Shown here piece after piece: positions 24,039 to 32,671 of a stretch of DNA of 33,561 bases. Numbering within the stretch: the first letter of the stretch is position 1; every line of letters starts with the position of its first letter. Made by a program: the position numbers and the translations under genes. Origin of the DNA: Planctomycetota bacterium. GTDB taxonomy: Bacteria; Planctomycetota; Planctomycetia; Gemmatales; Gemmataceae. Where the stretch lies: positions 1 through 33,561 of the forward strand of contig JACOUH010000336.1 in NCBI GenBank assembly GCA_016177925.1, in the 5' to 3' direction. Below the pieces are notes generated by a model. That model did not search any database, had not been told where the DNA came from, and was given only the letters and a program-made list of their open reading frames with translations.

Positions 24039-24395
24039 TTGGTCGTCCTCGGACGTTCTTCACCCTTCTTCTCTCAAGAACCGCCGGCCCCGAGCCCACC
24101 TCGCGGCCGCGTAGGGCCAGGCGGCCCACTGTTCATCTTGCCCTCCGCGGAGGGTTGACCGCAAGAGGAAAGCGGACAAGCAGGCGTTACCTACCTTGTG
24201 CAGTTTCACAGGCCGGCGTGCGCCGCGCGCTCAGCGCAGCGGGGAGGGTTGACTGTTCGAGGAGAGTAGTCGGCGACGACCTTTTCTGGATTGTAGTTCA
24301 CATCCGGCGTCGTGGAGAAGGGCAAATCGAGATCGAGGACGCTTCCTCGACCCTGGGTTCGGTCAAGAGTTGTACTCAACGCGGGGAGCGCTGAT

Positions 24396-24465
24396 ACAAG
24401 CCCCAAGCGCCAGCGCGGGGACATCCCGTCGCTGGCGCTCCGGGCTTGTGTCCGACCGGCCCGCG
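24396..24465. repeat. SPTRQRG-type inverted repeat
   Basis: Arms 24396-24415 and 24430-24449 match at 18 of 20 positions around a 14-base loop. The right arm with its flank (24431-24465) is nearly identical to bases 1-35 of the window. It lies 56 bases beyond the stop of the histidine kinase gene. Confidence 0.85.
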
Positions 24466-24521
24466 TCCAGTAGAACGGCCAGGACCGACGATCGTCCCGA
24501 CAACCACAGGGGGCACCACGA

Positions 24522-26228
24522 TCAAGTCGTCTTGTCCAGCACTTCCCGCACTTTGGTCGCCAGGGAAGCTGGGGTGAAAGGCTTTTGCAGGTAGGCGCTC
24601 TCCGCGGCGATGATCCCGTGACGAAGCACGGCATCGTCCGTGTAGCCGCTCAGGTACAGCACCTTGATCCCCGGCCTCATCGTCTTGAGGCGCTCGGCCA
24701 ACTCACGACCGCCCATCCGGGGCATGACCACATCCGTGACAAGCAGGTCGATCGGCCCGGGCTGCCGGCTGGCGACCTCCAGGGCCTCCTGGCCCTGCGC
24801 TGCTTCCAGGACCGTGTAACCGCAGGCCTGCAGGGCGTGCTTGACGAGCGTTCGGACCCCCTCCTCGTCTTCCGCCAGCAGTACCGTTTCGGTCCCGGGG
24901 GGTATCCTTCTCACCGCCCGAGGAGAATCTCTTGCCGGCCCGGAGGCATCGACAGCGGGGAGGTAGACCTTAAAGGCGGTGCCGATGCCAAGCTCGCTGT
25001 AGACCTCGATGTGGCCGTCACTCTGCTTGACAATGCCGTAGACAGTCGCCAGGCCCAGGCCGGTGCCCTGGCCCGGCTCCTTGGTCGTAAAGAACGGCTC
25101 GAAGATGCGGACCTTCGTCTGCTCCTCCATGCCACAGCCCGTGTCCGTGACACTCAGCAGCACATAGGGCCCTGGCTTGACCTCCGGGTGCGTCTGCCGG
25201 TAATCCTCGCCCAGAAAGACGTTGCAGGTTTCCACGGTCAACTTGCCCCCCTGGGGCATGGCGTCCCGGGCGTTCACAACCAGGTTCATCAGGATTTGTT
25301 CGATCTGGCCGGGGTCGGCTTGGACCCGTCCCAGGTCTACCCCCGCAAGCACGCTCAGGTCGACATCCTCTCCGATGAGGCGACGGAGCATCTTCTCCGT
25401 GTTCGTTAGCACAGCGTTGAGGTCCAACACACTGGGTTGCAGGATTTGCTTGCGGCTAAAGGCCAGGAGTTGTTGGGTCAGTCCTGCGGCCCGCTCCCCG
25501 GCTTTCTGGATCTCCCGGAGCAGGTGTTTGGTGGGTTCTTCCAGACGGGGCTGATGGATCAGCAGGTCACTGTAGCCATTGATGACGGTCAGGAGGTTGT
25601 TGAAATCGTGGGCCACGCCCCCGGCCAACCGACCGATGCCCTCCATCTTCTGCGCCTGGCGGAACCGTTCCTCACTCTCCTGTAAGGCCCGTTCCATGTG
25701 CTTGCGAGACGTGATGTCGTGGATGAAGGCGTTGAAGCGATACGTCAGGCCGATAGGGGTAGGCCAGATTGTGATTTCCACCGGGAATTCTCGCCCGGTA
25801 CGGTGCAGGGCCGTCAGCTCGATCCTCCGGTTTAACACCGGCCCTTCGCCGGTGGCGAGAAAGCGTTGCAGGCCGTTCAGGTGGGCCAGGCGGAAGGTGG
25901 CAGGGATGATGGTGTCGGCCAGGCAGCAGCCGATGGCCTCGGCACGAGTCCAGCCGAGGGTCGCCTCTGCCTGGCGATTCCACTCGACAATCACGCCCTC
26001 CGCATTCATGGCGATGAAGGCATCATAGGCCGTGTCCAAAAAAGCAGCCTCGCGTTGCTGATGGTCCGCTAAGGCTTGTTCCGCCTGCGCCAGCCGCTCT
26101 TGAAGATGCCGCAACTCCTGAAAGTGTTCCTCCGGAGATGGGTCGGCGCCCCCCGTAGGCGTGACACGGTGCGAACTCGAACACCGATCATGGGGGCCGT
26201 CCAGGTCGTGCGAAGAGTGTGTGGTCAT
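24522..26228 (-). CDS. Hybrid histidine kinase (PAS-HisKA-HATPase-REC)
   Basis: A 568-residue soluble signalling protein without membrane segments. Domains: a short coiled coil (about 33-60), a PAS sensor (about 62-180; [18 protein letters not shown]), a HisKA dimerisation helix with phospho-acceptor H207 in [11 protein letters not shown], an HATPase ([28 protein letters not shown]) and a C-terminal receiver with phospho-acceptor D499 ([13 protein letters not shown]) and the conserved K in YLQKPF. It would sense a cytoplasmic signal through PAS and pass phosphate within the protein or to a partner. The ATG at 26228 is used; a TTG farther upstream is in frame but has no ribosome site. A receiver-domain remnant lies just upstream. 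Confidence 0.9.
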   Translation of the reverse strand: MTTHSSHDLDGPHDRCSSSHRVTPTGGADPSPEEHFQELRHLQERLAQAEQALADHQQREAAFLDTAYDAFIAMNAEGVIVEWNRQAEATLGWTRAEAIGCCLADTIIPATFRLAHLNGLQRFLATGEGPVLNRRIELTALHRTGREFPVEITIWPTPIGLTYRFNAFIHDITSRKHMERALQESEERFRQAQKMEGIGRLAGGVAHDFNNLLTVINGYSDLLIHQPRLEEPTKHLLREIQKAGERAAGLTQQLLAFSRKQILQPSVLDLNAVLTNTEKMLRRLIGEDVDLSVLAGVDLGRVQADPGQIEQILMNLVVNARDAMPQGGKLTVETCNVFLGEDYRQTHPEVKPGPYVLLSVTDTGCGMEEQTKVRIFEPFFTTKEPGQGTGLGLATVYGIVKQSDGHIEVYSELGIGTAFKVYLPAVDASGPARDSPRAVRRIPPGTETVLLAEDEEGVRTLVKHALQACGYTVLEAAQGQEALEVASRQPGPIDLLVTDVVMPRMGGRELAERLKTMRPGIKVLYLSGYTDDAVLRHGIIAAESAYLQKPFTPASLATKVREVLDKTT

Positions 26229-26323
26229 GGTCCTGTTTGCCGCTGGCAGATGAAAGACTGGTCCTGCAATCAATATCTGTACTTCCCAAGCGTAGATCCT
26301 TTTCGGGATCCGGCAAACGATTC

Positions 26324-26446
26324 GGCGTAGACCTGTTGAAAGGCAATGAGCTTGGTGTCGGAATCATCGCAGCCGGGCCGCAGTGCTGTCTCCTGATTAC
26401 CCATCATCGCGTGGGCGGTCAGCCCGAGGATGGGGATGACGGCGGT
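26324..26446 (-). pseudogene. Receiver-domain C-terminal remnant
   Basis: About 41 residues on the minus strand match the C-terminal third of a response-regulator receiver domain: IPILGLTAHAMMGNQETAL, then AGC-like RPGCDDSDTKLI with the conserved lysine (compare the usual ALTAHAM...GCDDYxTKPI). The phospho-acceptor aspartate half is absent and the upstream frame is not homologous. It is in the same orientation as, and directly upstream of, the hybrid kinase, as the end of a neighbouring two-component gene would be. Confidence 0.7.
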
Positions 26447-26745
26447 CGTCGCCTCCCCCGGAGCCGGCGGGTGTCCAGCTCCGGCCCAGGGTGTCAGCGG
26501 AGCGCATGCGATGCCTGTTCCAAGCAAGAAACAGGATCAAACGCCGGGGGGAAGTCTGTTGGACATTCTCCTGTAGCTGATGAATTCGCAAGGGGGTACG
26601 ATTCCAGAGCCAGCAGGGTTGTCCGCCGGCTCTCTGTCAGAGAGGAACCGCGCAACCGCATCGAGTCCGCCACGGTCAACCCGGCGTCACAGCGCCTGAC
26701 AACCCCTCCTCCCAGGCCCCTCTTCCCGAATCGGGGAGCAGAGCG
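26447..26745. other. Non-coding or degraded region
   Basis: About 300 bases between the receiver remnant and the stop of the DUF1501 gene. No frame has family resemblance. It may be the decayed remainder of the two-component gene; no repeats or RNA genes were seen. Confidence 0.35.
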
Positions 26746-28218
26746 TTACGCCAGCAGTTTCGTGACGACCTTACCGGCGACATCGGTGAGACGGAAGTCG
26801 CGGCCCTGGAAACGGTAGGTCAGCTTCAGGTGGTCGAAGCCGAACAGCTGCAGGATCGTCGCATGCAGGTCGTTGACGTGGACTCGGTCCTCAACGGCGT
26901 TCCAGCCGATCTCGTCGGTCTTGCCAAGGATGGTTCCTCCCTTCACGCCACCGCCCGCCATCCAGAGCGTGAAGGCGAAGGGATGATGGTCGCGTCCAGT
27001 GACCGCGGCGTAGCCGGCGCGGTTCTCGCCCAGCGGCGTGCGGCCGAACTCCGACAGCCACAGCACCAGCGTCGAGTCGAGCAGGCCGCGCTGCTTCAGG
27101 TCCTTGATCAGGGCGGCGACAGGCTGGTCGGCCATCCGGCAGTTCTGGCCCAGCTCGGCGTTGAGGTTGCTGTGGTGGTCCCACGAGGCGTGGTAGAGGT
27201 TCACGAACCGGACGCCGCGTTCGACGAGACGGCGGGCGAGCAGGCAGTTGAGGGCAAACTGATGGAACTGCCCCTTACCGCCGCCGCGGGCGGCCTTAAT
27301 CGACTGCTCCTCGCGGTCCAGTCCGTAAGCGTCGATTGTCTTCGTCGTCTCGCCGGCCAGCGAGATCAATTCAGGGGCGGCCGACTGCATGCGGAAGGCC
27401 AGTTCGTAGGCGGCGACGCGACTGTTGATCTCGGGGTCGTTGATCTCGGCGTGGCGGAAGCCATTGAGGTCGCGCAGCGCCTCAATCGTCTTCCCTTGCA
27501 TGGCGTCGCCGAGGCCGGGTGGGTTGGCGAGGTTGAGCACCGCCTCGCCCTTGTTGCGGAACAGCACGCCGGCATACGTCGTCGGCAGGAAGCCGCTGGT
27601 CCAGGCGGTCGCGCCAGCACTGGTGCCGCGCCCCGCCGTCAGCACGACGTAGCCCGGCAAGCTGCGCGACGGGCTGCCCAGGCCGTAGGTCAGCCACGAC
27701 CCCAGGCTCGGGCGGCCAAACGTCGGCACCCCAGTCAACATCATGAGCTGTCCGGGATGGTGGTTGAAGGCGTCCGTATGCATCGAGCGCACCCAGGCAA
27801 TGTCGTCGACGCAGGTCGCCAGGTGCGGCAGGAAGTCGGACAGTTCCATGCCGCACTGGCCGTGCTTGGTGAACTTGCGCGGGCTGCCCATGAGGCGGGC
27901 GCCCTCCTTCTGGATGAAGGCAAAGCGCACGTTCTTCGTCATCGATTCCGGCAGTTTCTGGCCGTCCAGCTCATTGAGCTTGGGCTTCGGGTCCCACAGG
28001 TCGAGTTGACTGGGGGCGCCTTCGAGATAGATACAGATGCACGCCTTCGCCTTCGGCGCAAAGTGAGGCGCCCGCGCGGCGAGCGGATTGTTGGCCCCAG
28101 CGGCGAGCAGGCCATCGTCGCGCAGCAGCGACGCCAGGGCGGCCAGGCCGATGCCGCTGGCGGAGGTAGCGAGGAAGTTGCGGCGGCAGCGGAGGGCATG
28201 TTCCTCGGCGGGGCTCAT
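26746..28218 (-). CDS. Tat-exported DUF1501 protein
   Basis: A 490-residue protein of the DUF1501 (sulfatase-like fold) family. The N-terminal twin-arginine signal is RRNFLATSASGIGLAALAS (RR at 12-13). Family landmarks are CICIYLEGAPSQLDLWDPKP, HGQCGMELSDFLPHL, SMHTDAFNHHPGQLMMLTG, RRLVERGVRFVNLYHASWDH, LWLSEFGRTP, GRDHHPFAFTLWMAGGGVKGG and the closing YRFQGRDFRLTDV, all given in pieces. DUF1501 genes normally sit in tandem with a DUF1549/DUF1553 gene; here that partner is the divergent gene at 29137, with an extra gene between. Chosen start ATG 28218 has no strong ribosome site. The role is undefined; it is probably exported to the periplasm-like space. Confidence 0.9.
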   Translation of the reverse strand: MSPAEEHALRCRRNFLATSASGIGLAALASLLRDDGLLAAGANNPLAARAPHFAPKAKACICIYLEGAPSQLDLWDPKPKLNELDGQKLPESMTKNVRFAFIQKEGARLMGSPRKFTKHGQCGMELSDFLPHLATCVDDIAWVRSMHTDAFNHHPGQLMMLTGVPTFGRPSLGSWLTYGLGSPSRSLPGYVVLTAGRGTSAGATAWTSGFLPTTYAGVLFRNKGEAVLNLANPPGLGDAMQGKTIEALRDLNGFRHAEINDPEINSRVAAYELAFRMQSAAPELISLAGETTKTIDAYGLDREEQSIKAARGGGKGQFHQFALNCLLARRLVERGVRFVNLYHASWDHHSNLNAELGQNCRMADQPVAALIKDLKQRGLLDSTLVLWLSEFGRTPLGENRAGYAAVTGRDHHPFAFTLWMAGGGVKGGTILGKTDEIGWNAVEDRVHVNDLHATILQLFGFDHLKLTYRFQGRDFRLTDVAGKVVTKLLA

Positions 28219-28342
28219 GGCGGGAGGTCTCTGCGAGCCAGGGGCGGGATTCGTCTCAGCATCTCTGTTGTACCAGTTCCCGTGGCGGGGCGAAAGGGCC
28301 ACGGCGACAAGCAACTCGGACCAACGCTCGTTCGTGACTGCG

Positions 28343-28927
28343 TCAGCGCAACGCGGGTACGGGCAGCAGCGGCAGCGCGGCGACGAGGTCGGCGGTGGTG
28401 AGCGGCTCCAAGCGGAGGAACCCCTGGCGGGCCAGGCGCGGCGAGCGCAGCGCACACTCCTTCTCCAGCAGGTAATAACGGTTGTGGCCCTCGCGCAACT
28501 CGTTGACGTGTCCCAGATCGACCGTCGGCAGGTGGGACTGCCAGCGGCGGTTGAACAGTCCGATGCTTTCCCTCAGTTCGATGAGCGCCGCGCGCAGCCG
28601 GCGTCGTGAATCCGTCGGCGCGACCGGCGTGCGCAGCTTCGGCGCCAACTCGGCGTGCATCTGCTCGAGCTGTGCCAGCTGTCCCTCCTCTGCCAGGCAC
28701 GGCAGGAGGGCGGTCCACTCGCCCGCCAGGGCCTTTGCGGTGCCCAGGCGCAGCCGGACCATCAGCAGCCACTCGTCGCGCTGGCGGCGGCAGCGCGCGA
28801 GGAGGTGGTCGTACGCTGCCTCGGTCGTGCGAGCCCGCCGGGCGTAAGCGGGGGCGTCGTACATCGCCTGGAACAGCCTGAAAGCGTCCTTGTTGTCGTC
28901 GACACTGGGGATCAGCACTTCATCCAC
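28343..28927 (-). CDS. Hypothetical helical protein
   Basis: A 194-residue soluble, arginine- and leucine-rich, mostly helical protein (for example AFRLFQAMYDAPAYARRA, LIELRESIGLFNRRW, ELREGHNRYYLLEKE). No family recognised; no signal peptide. I place the start at GTG 28927 because AAGGAG within GGAGAAGGAG (28933-28944) is ideally spaced, and because the longer frame to 28993 runs into a palindromic repeat. It lies between the DUF1501 gene and the divergent DUF1549/DUF1553 gene and is probably co-transcribed with DUF1501. Confidence 0.65.
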   Translation of the reverse strand: MDEVLIPSVDDNKDAFRLFQAMYDAPAYARRARTTEAAYDHLLARCRRQRDEWLLMVRLRLGTAKALAGEWTALLPCLAEEGQLAQLEQMHAELAPKLRTPVAPTDSRRRLRAALIELRESIGLFNRRWQSHLPTVDLGHVNELREGHNRYYLLEKECALRSPRLARQGFLRLEPLTTADLVAALPLLPVPALR

Positions 28928-28986
28928 AAAAGCTCTCCTTCTCCTCTCGATGAAGCCCGCCAGCCTAGAGCGTTCTGCAGTCGGCC

Positions 28987-29048
28987 GTAGCACAGGCGTC
29001 TCGCCTGTGCCGAACCGCGACAGCGCACAGGCGAGACGCCTGTGCTAC
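28987..29048. repeat. Perfect 24-bp-arm inverted repeat
   Basis: Arms GTAGCACAGGCGTCTCGCCT... (28987-29010) and 29025-29048 are exact reverse complements around a 14-base loop. Its GTAGC/GCTAC ends recall the element at 3784-3861. It lies in the divergent 5' region between the genes at 28927 and 29137. Confidence 0.95.
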
Positions 29049-29136
29049 GAGCAAATGCAAACCGCTCTAATCTGCGTTGATTTCTCTCATTGTAGTGTGT
29101 TGACCGGCTCCGTCCCTCTCTGCGACAATCACCCTC

Positions 29137-32007
29137 ATGAGAGCACGCGTTCTTCTACGAACCCTGGGTGGCCCGGCCGTCGCCGCGACGCTGGCTGGTC
29201 TCGTCTTCCTTTCCGCGTCTCCCTTGGTCAGCGCGGACAAGGCGAAACCCGTCGACGGGCTCAAGGTCTTCCGCGAAGAGGTGCGCCCGCTGCTGGTCGG
29301 GAAGTGCCTGGTCTGCCACGGCGGTGAGCGGACACGTAACGGGCTCGACCTGAAGCGGCGGGCGAGGGTGCTGACCGGCGGCGAGAACGGGCCGGCGCTC
29401 GTTCCCGGCAGCGCCGACAAGAGCCTCCTTTATCGCAAGCTGGCCGGACACGAGATGCCGCCGCAGAACCCGCTCGCCGAGGAGCAGATCGCCGCGTTCA
29501 AGCGCTGGATCGACGCAGGCGCCCCCTACGAGGACGAGCCGCTCGTCTACGTCGCCCGCCGCGCCGGTCCCGACTGGTGGTCGCTCCGGCCGGTGCGGCG
29601 CCCGCCGGTCCCGCGCGTGACCGACCCGCGCGCCGGGGCCAACGCCGTCGACGCCTTCCTCGTGCGAACCCTCCAGGAGAAGGGCCTCCGTCCCGCGCCC
29701 GAGGCCGATCGGCTGACGCTGATCCGCCGCGTCACCTTCGATCTGACGGGCCTGCCGCCGACGCCTGCGGAGGTCGATGCCTTCCTCGCCGACGAGCGCC
29801 CCGACGCCTACGAGCGCCTTGTCGACTGCCTGCTCGCTTCGCCCGCCTACGGCGAGCGCTGGGCGCGGCACTGGCTCGACGTCGTCCGCTTTGCCGAGAG
29901 CCACGGCTACGAGACGAACGCGCTGCGGATGAACGCCTGGCCGTATCGCGACTATGTCATCCGCGCCTTCAATGAGGATATTCCGTATCCGCAATTCATC
30001 CTGGAACAGCTTGCCGGCGACACGGTTTCTGGAGCCGATGCGCTGGTGCAGTCGGCGACCGGCTTCCTGGTCGGCGGCGCTCATGACACCGTCGGCAACC
30101 AGACCCTTGAGGGACAACTGCAACAGCGCATGGACGATCTCGACGACGTCGTCACCACGACGGGAGCGACCTTCCTCGGTCTGACGGTCAATTGTGCCCG
30201 CTGCCACGACCACAAGTTCGATCCGATCTCCCAGAAGGACTACTACGCGCTCCAGGCCGTCTTCGCCGGTGTGCAGCACGCCGACCGCGAGGTCCATGCT
30301 CCGCTGCGGTCGGCGCCGGAAGAACTGGCCCGGATGCGCGGCGAACTGGCTCGCCTCCAGCGCAAGCTTGACCACTTCGAGCTGCCGGCGCGACCTGACG
30401 GCAAGGGGCCCTTGCGCCCGCCCGTCAACCCGTGCTGCAATGTCGAACGGTTCGATCCGGTGGAGGTCCGTTTTGTCCGCTTCACGATCCGCGCCACGCA
30501 CGACGGCAGCGAGCCCTGTATCGACGAACTGGAGGTGTATACCAGCGAGGAGACGCCGCGCAACCTGGCCCTCGCCGAGTTGGGCGCGCGGGCGACCGCC
30601 TCGTCGGTGTATCCGAACAATCCGCTCCACAAGCTGGCTCATCTGAACGACGGCCGGCACGGCAACGGCCGCAGCTGGATCTCCGCCGAGCGCGGCAAGG
30701 GCTGGGTACAGATCGAGTTGCCCAGGACTGAAAAGATCGAGCGCATCCTGTGGGGCCGTGACCGCGAGGAGAAGTACCGCGATCGGCTGGCGGTGGACTA
30801 CGTCATCGAGGTGGGGGTCGATCCCGGCCGCTGGCGGGTGGTGGCGTCATCGGCCGATCGCCGTCGCTACAACCCGGCCGCCCCGCCCGAGCCGCCGCTG
30901 CCGCCCGGTCTGACCCCCGCGCAAGAACGACTCTACACGTCCCTGGTGAAACGCCGTTCCAGGTTGCTCGCCCTGTTGCCGGAGGCGGCCTCGCCGATGC
31001 GCGTCTACGCAGGGACATTCGCCCAGCCGGGGCCAACGCACCTGCTCTTGCGCGGCGACCCCTTGCGCAAGGGCGACGCGGTCGTGCCGGCGGGGTTGTC
31101 CGCCGCCGGCCCAAAGCTGAGCGTGCCCGCCGATGCTCCGGAGCGCCGACGGCGCGTGGCGCTGGCGCGCTGGCTGGGCAGTGCCGACAACCCGCTGACG
31201 GCCCGTGTCATGGTCAACCGTGTTTGGCACTATCACTTCGGTCAGGGGCTCGTGGTAACGCCGAGCGACTTCGGCTTCAATGGCGACCGTCCGTCGCATC
31301 CCGAGTTGCTTGACTGGCTGGCGTCGGAGTTCATGTACGGGGCGAGCGGCGCGATTGATTCCCGTCGTTGGAGCCTGAAGCCGCTGCACCGGCTCCTCGT
31401 AACGAGCGCAACCTACCGCCAGTCGGGCCGGCTCGACGCGAAGGCGATGGCCGTCGACTGGCAGAATCGGCTGCTGTGGCGGATGGCGCCGCGGCGGCTG
31501 GAGGCCGAGGGAGTCCGCGACGCGATCCTGGCGACCAGCGGCCGGCTCGACCGCCGCATGGGCGGGCCGGGCTACAACTTGTGGGAAAAGAACACCAATT
31601 ACGTAACGGTCTTCAAGCCGAAGGCGCGGCTGGGCCCGGACGAGTTCCGTCGCATGGTCTACCAGTTCAAGCCGCGTTCGCAGCAGGATCCGACCTTCGG
31701 CGTCTTCGACTGCCCCGACGCCGCCCTGGCAAGGCCGCGCCGCACTACCTCGACGACCGTCCTGCAGGCGCTCAACCTGCTCAACGGCCGATTCCTGATC
31801 GACCAGGCCGGCTACTTCGCGGAGCGCCTGCGAGACGAGGCGGGAGACGACCCGGCGCGGCAGGTAGAGCGCGCGTTCCGGCTGGCATTCGGACGCAAGC
31901 CCTCCGAGAAGGAGCTGAAGGCGGCAGTCGCCCTGGCGCGCGCGCACGGCACGGCGGCCCTGTGTCGGGCGCTGTACAACGCGAATGAGTTCCTCTACCT
32001 GGACTGA
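29137..32007 (+). CDS. DUF1549/DUF1553 cytochrome c-like protein
   Basis: A 956-residue exported protein of the planctomycete-type cytochrome (PSD1) group. After the signal peptide (to about 33, VSA-DKA) it has a heme-binding motif C57LVCH61 and the EMPPQNPL methionine region. It continues with DUF1549 (about 165-375; LTLIRRVTFDLTGLPPTPAEV, HWLDVVRFAESHG), with a second CxxCH at 353-357 (CARCHDHKFDPI). A discoidin/F5-8C-like domain is inserted at about 440-575 (VRFVRFTIRATHDG, GWVQIELPRTEKIERI). DUF1553 follows (about 680-950; RVMVNRVWHYHFGQGLV). It is probably a surface or periplasmic protein for polymer binding, redox or both; the exact function of the family is unknown. The start ATG 29137 has a weak ribosome site. 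A hairpin follows the stop. Confidence 0.92.
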   Translation: MRARVLLRTLGGPAVAATLAGLVFLSASPLVSADKAKPVDGLKVFREEVRPLLVGKCLVCHGGERTRNGLDLKRRARVLTGGENGPALVPGSADKSLLYRKLAGHEMPPQNPLAEEQIAAFKRWIDAGAPYEDEPLVYVARRAGPDWWSLRPVRRPPVPRVTDPRAGANAVDAFLVRTLQEKGLRPAPEADRLTLIRRVTFDLTGLPPTPAEVDAFLADERPDAYERLVDCLLASPAYGERWARHWLDVVRFAESHGYETNALRMNAWPYRDYVIRAFNEDIPYPQFILEQLAGDTVSGADALVQSATGFLVGGAHDTVGNQTLEGQLQQRMDDLDDVVTTTGATFLGLTVNCARCHDHKFDPISQKDYYALQAVFAGVQHADREVHAPLRSAPEELARMRGELARLQRKLDHFELPARPDGKGPLRPPVNPCCNVERFDPVEVRFVRFTIRATHDGSEPCIDELEVYTSEETPRNLALAELGARATASSVYPNNPLHKLAHLNDGRHGNGRSWISAERGKGWVQIELPRTEKIERILWGRDREEKYRDRLAVDYVIEVGVDPGRWRVVASSADRRRYNPAAPPEPPLPPGLTPAQERLYTSLVKRRSRLLALLPEAASPMRVYAGTFAQPGPTHLLLRGDPLRKGDAVVPAGLSAAGPKLSVPADAPERRRRVALARWLGSADNPLTARVMVNRVWHYHFGQGLVVTPSDFGFNGDRPSHPELLDWLASEFMYGASGAIDSRRWSLKPLHRLLVTSATYRQSGRLDAKAMAVDWQNRLLWRMAPRRLEAEGVRDAILATSGRLDRRMGGPGYNLWEKNTNYVTVFKPKARLGPDEFRRMVYQFKPRSQQDPTFGVFDCPDAALARPRRTTSTTVLQALNLLNGRFLIDQAGYFAERLRDEAGDDPARQVERAFRLAFGRKPSEKELKAAVALARAHGTAALCRALYNANEFLYLD

Positions 32008-32025
32008 GGAGCGAAGCGAGGCTCC
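32008..32025. terminator. Short hairpin between convergent genes
   Basis: GGAGC (32008-32012) and GCTCC (32021-32025) flank an 8-base loop, filling most of the 23-base gap between two convergent stop codons. The position suggests a bidirectional transcription end; the stem is short and has no T-run. Confidence 0.35.
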
Positions 32026-32030
32026 GCCTG

Positions 32031-32591
32031 CTAGGGAAACAGTTCGGCGACGGGGCAGGAGAAGCCGGGCAGGATATCGCCACTGCTCAGCGTCTCGCCG
32101 TTGGAAAGAATGACTTGCTCCTGGCCTGGGCGGCAGACCGTGACGCTCCGATCTTCTGGAACAACGACCCACACCTCGCGCGTGCCCGCCCGGAGATACT
32201 GCTGCACTTTGCGAAGGATCTGGGGAAAGACATCGCTGGGCGAGAGCACCTCGACGACGAGATCGGGAGCGAGGTCCGGGTAACCCGTTTGCGGCGGCGC
32301 GGGCATCCGTTCGCGGCTCCAGAAGGCGAGGTCCGGTCCACGCACCGTGTCCGGCTCGCGTGCCAGGATCACGCCGCTATCGTTGCTCGTGATCCAACCA
32401 CGTTGATTCGCGTCAATGAAGACGCCAAGTTTGCAGCCGATCGTCGAGCAGACCTGCCCGTGATTGAAACTGGGTGCGGGCACGGTAAGGACCACTCCGT
32501 TCACGAGTTCTTGCTGCGAGCCATCTTCGGGTTGCGGCAGCTGGGCGAACTCCTCCGCCGTCAGCAGGCGGGCTTGTGTTACCGTGGACAT
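32031..32591 (-). CDS. Uma2 family (DUF820) restriction-endonuclease-fold protein
   Basis: A 186-residue protein of the Uma2 family, which has a PD-(D/E)xK nuclease fold. Visible landmarks are LLTAEEFAQLP, the QELVNGVV strand, RGPDLAFWS with the metal-site aspartate, DLVVEVLSPSD with the E-x-L pattern, KVQQYLRAGTREVWVV and a closing SSGDILPGFSCPVAELF. The family is much expanded in planctomycetes and cyanobacteria and its targets are unknown. GGAGGG lies about six bases before the ATG. It is convergent with the DUF1549/DUF1553 gene. Confidence 0.9.
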   Translation of the reverse strand: MSTVTQARLLTAEEFAQLPQPEDGSQQELVNGVVLTVPAPSFNHGQVCSTIGCKLGVFIDANQRGWITSNDSGVILAREPDTVRGPDLAFWSRERMPAPPQTGYPDLAPDLVVEVLSPSDVFPQILRKVQQYLRAGTREVWVVVPEDRSVTVCRPGQEQVILSNGETLSSGDILPGFSCPVAELFP

Positions 32592-32671
32592 TCCCTTCCC
32601 TCCTCTTGAGCCCTCCGAGCAACGAGGTGCGGCGACGGAGGAGATTGTACCAGTTCTTCGACCCGGCAGCG

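Larger units (their letters stand above)
23959..24521. other. 563-base region without a recognised gene
   Basis: Upstream of the caspase-like gene and downstream of the histidine kinase. It holds two repeat elements (24002-24038 and 24396-24465), a perfect 14-base palindrome CCCTCCGCGGAGGG (24141-24154) and two copies of GAGGGTTGAC about 95 bases apart (24150-24159 and 24244-24253). A minus strand frame over about 24206-24400 is open but has no ribosome site or recognisable domain. Confidence 0.45.

Noticed and set aside
24206-24521. Minus strand open frame downstream of the kinase
   Set aside because: It starts inside the kinase gene in another frame and crosses a repeat; no ribosome site.
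26830-28401. 523-codon + strand open frame
   Set aside because: Antisense of the DUF1501 gene; no domain resemblance.
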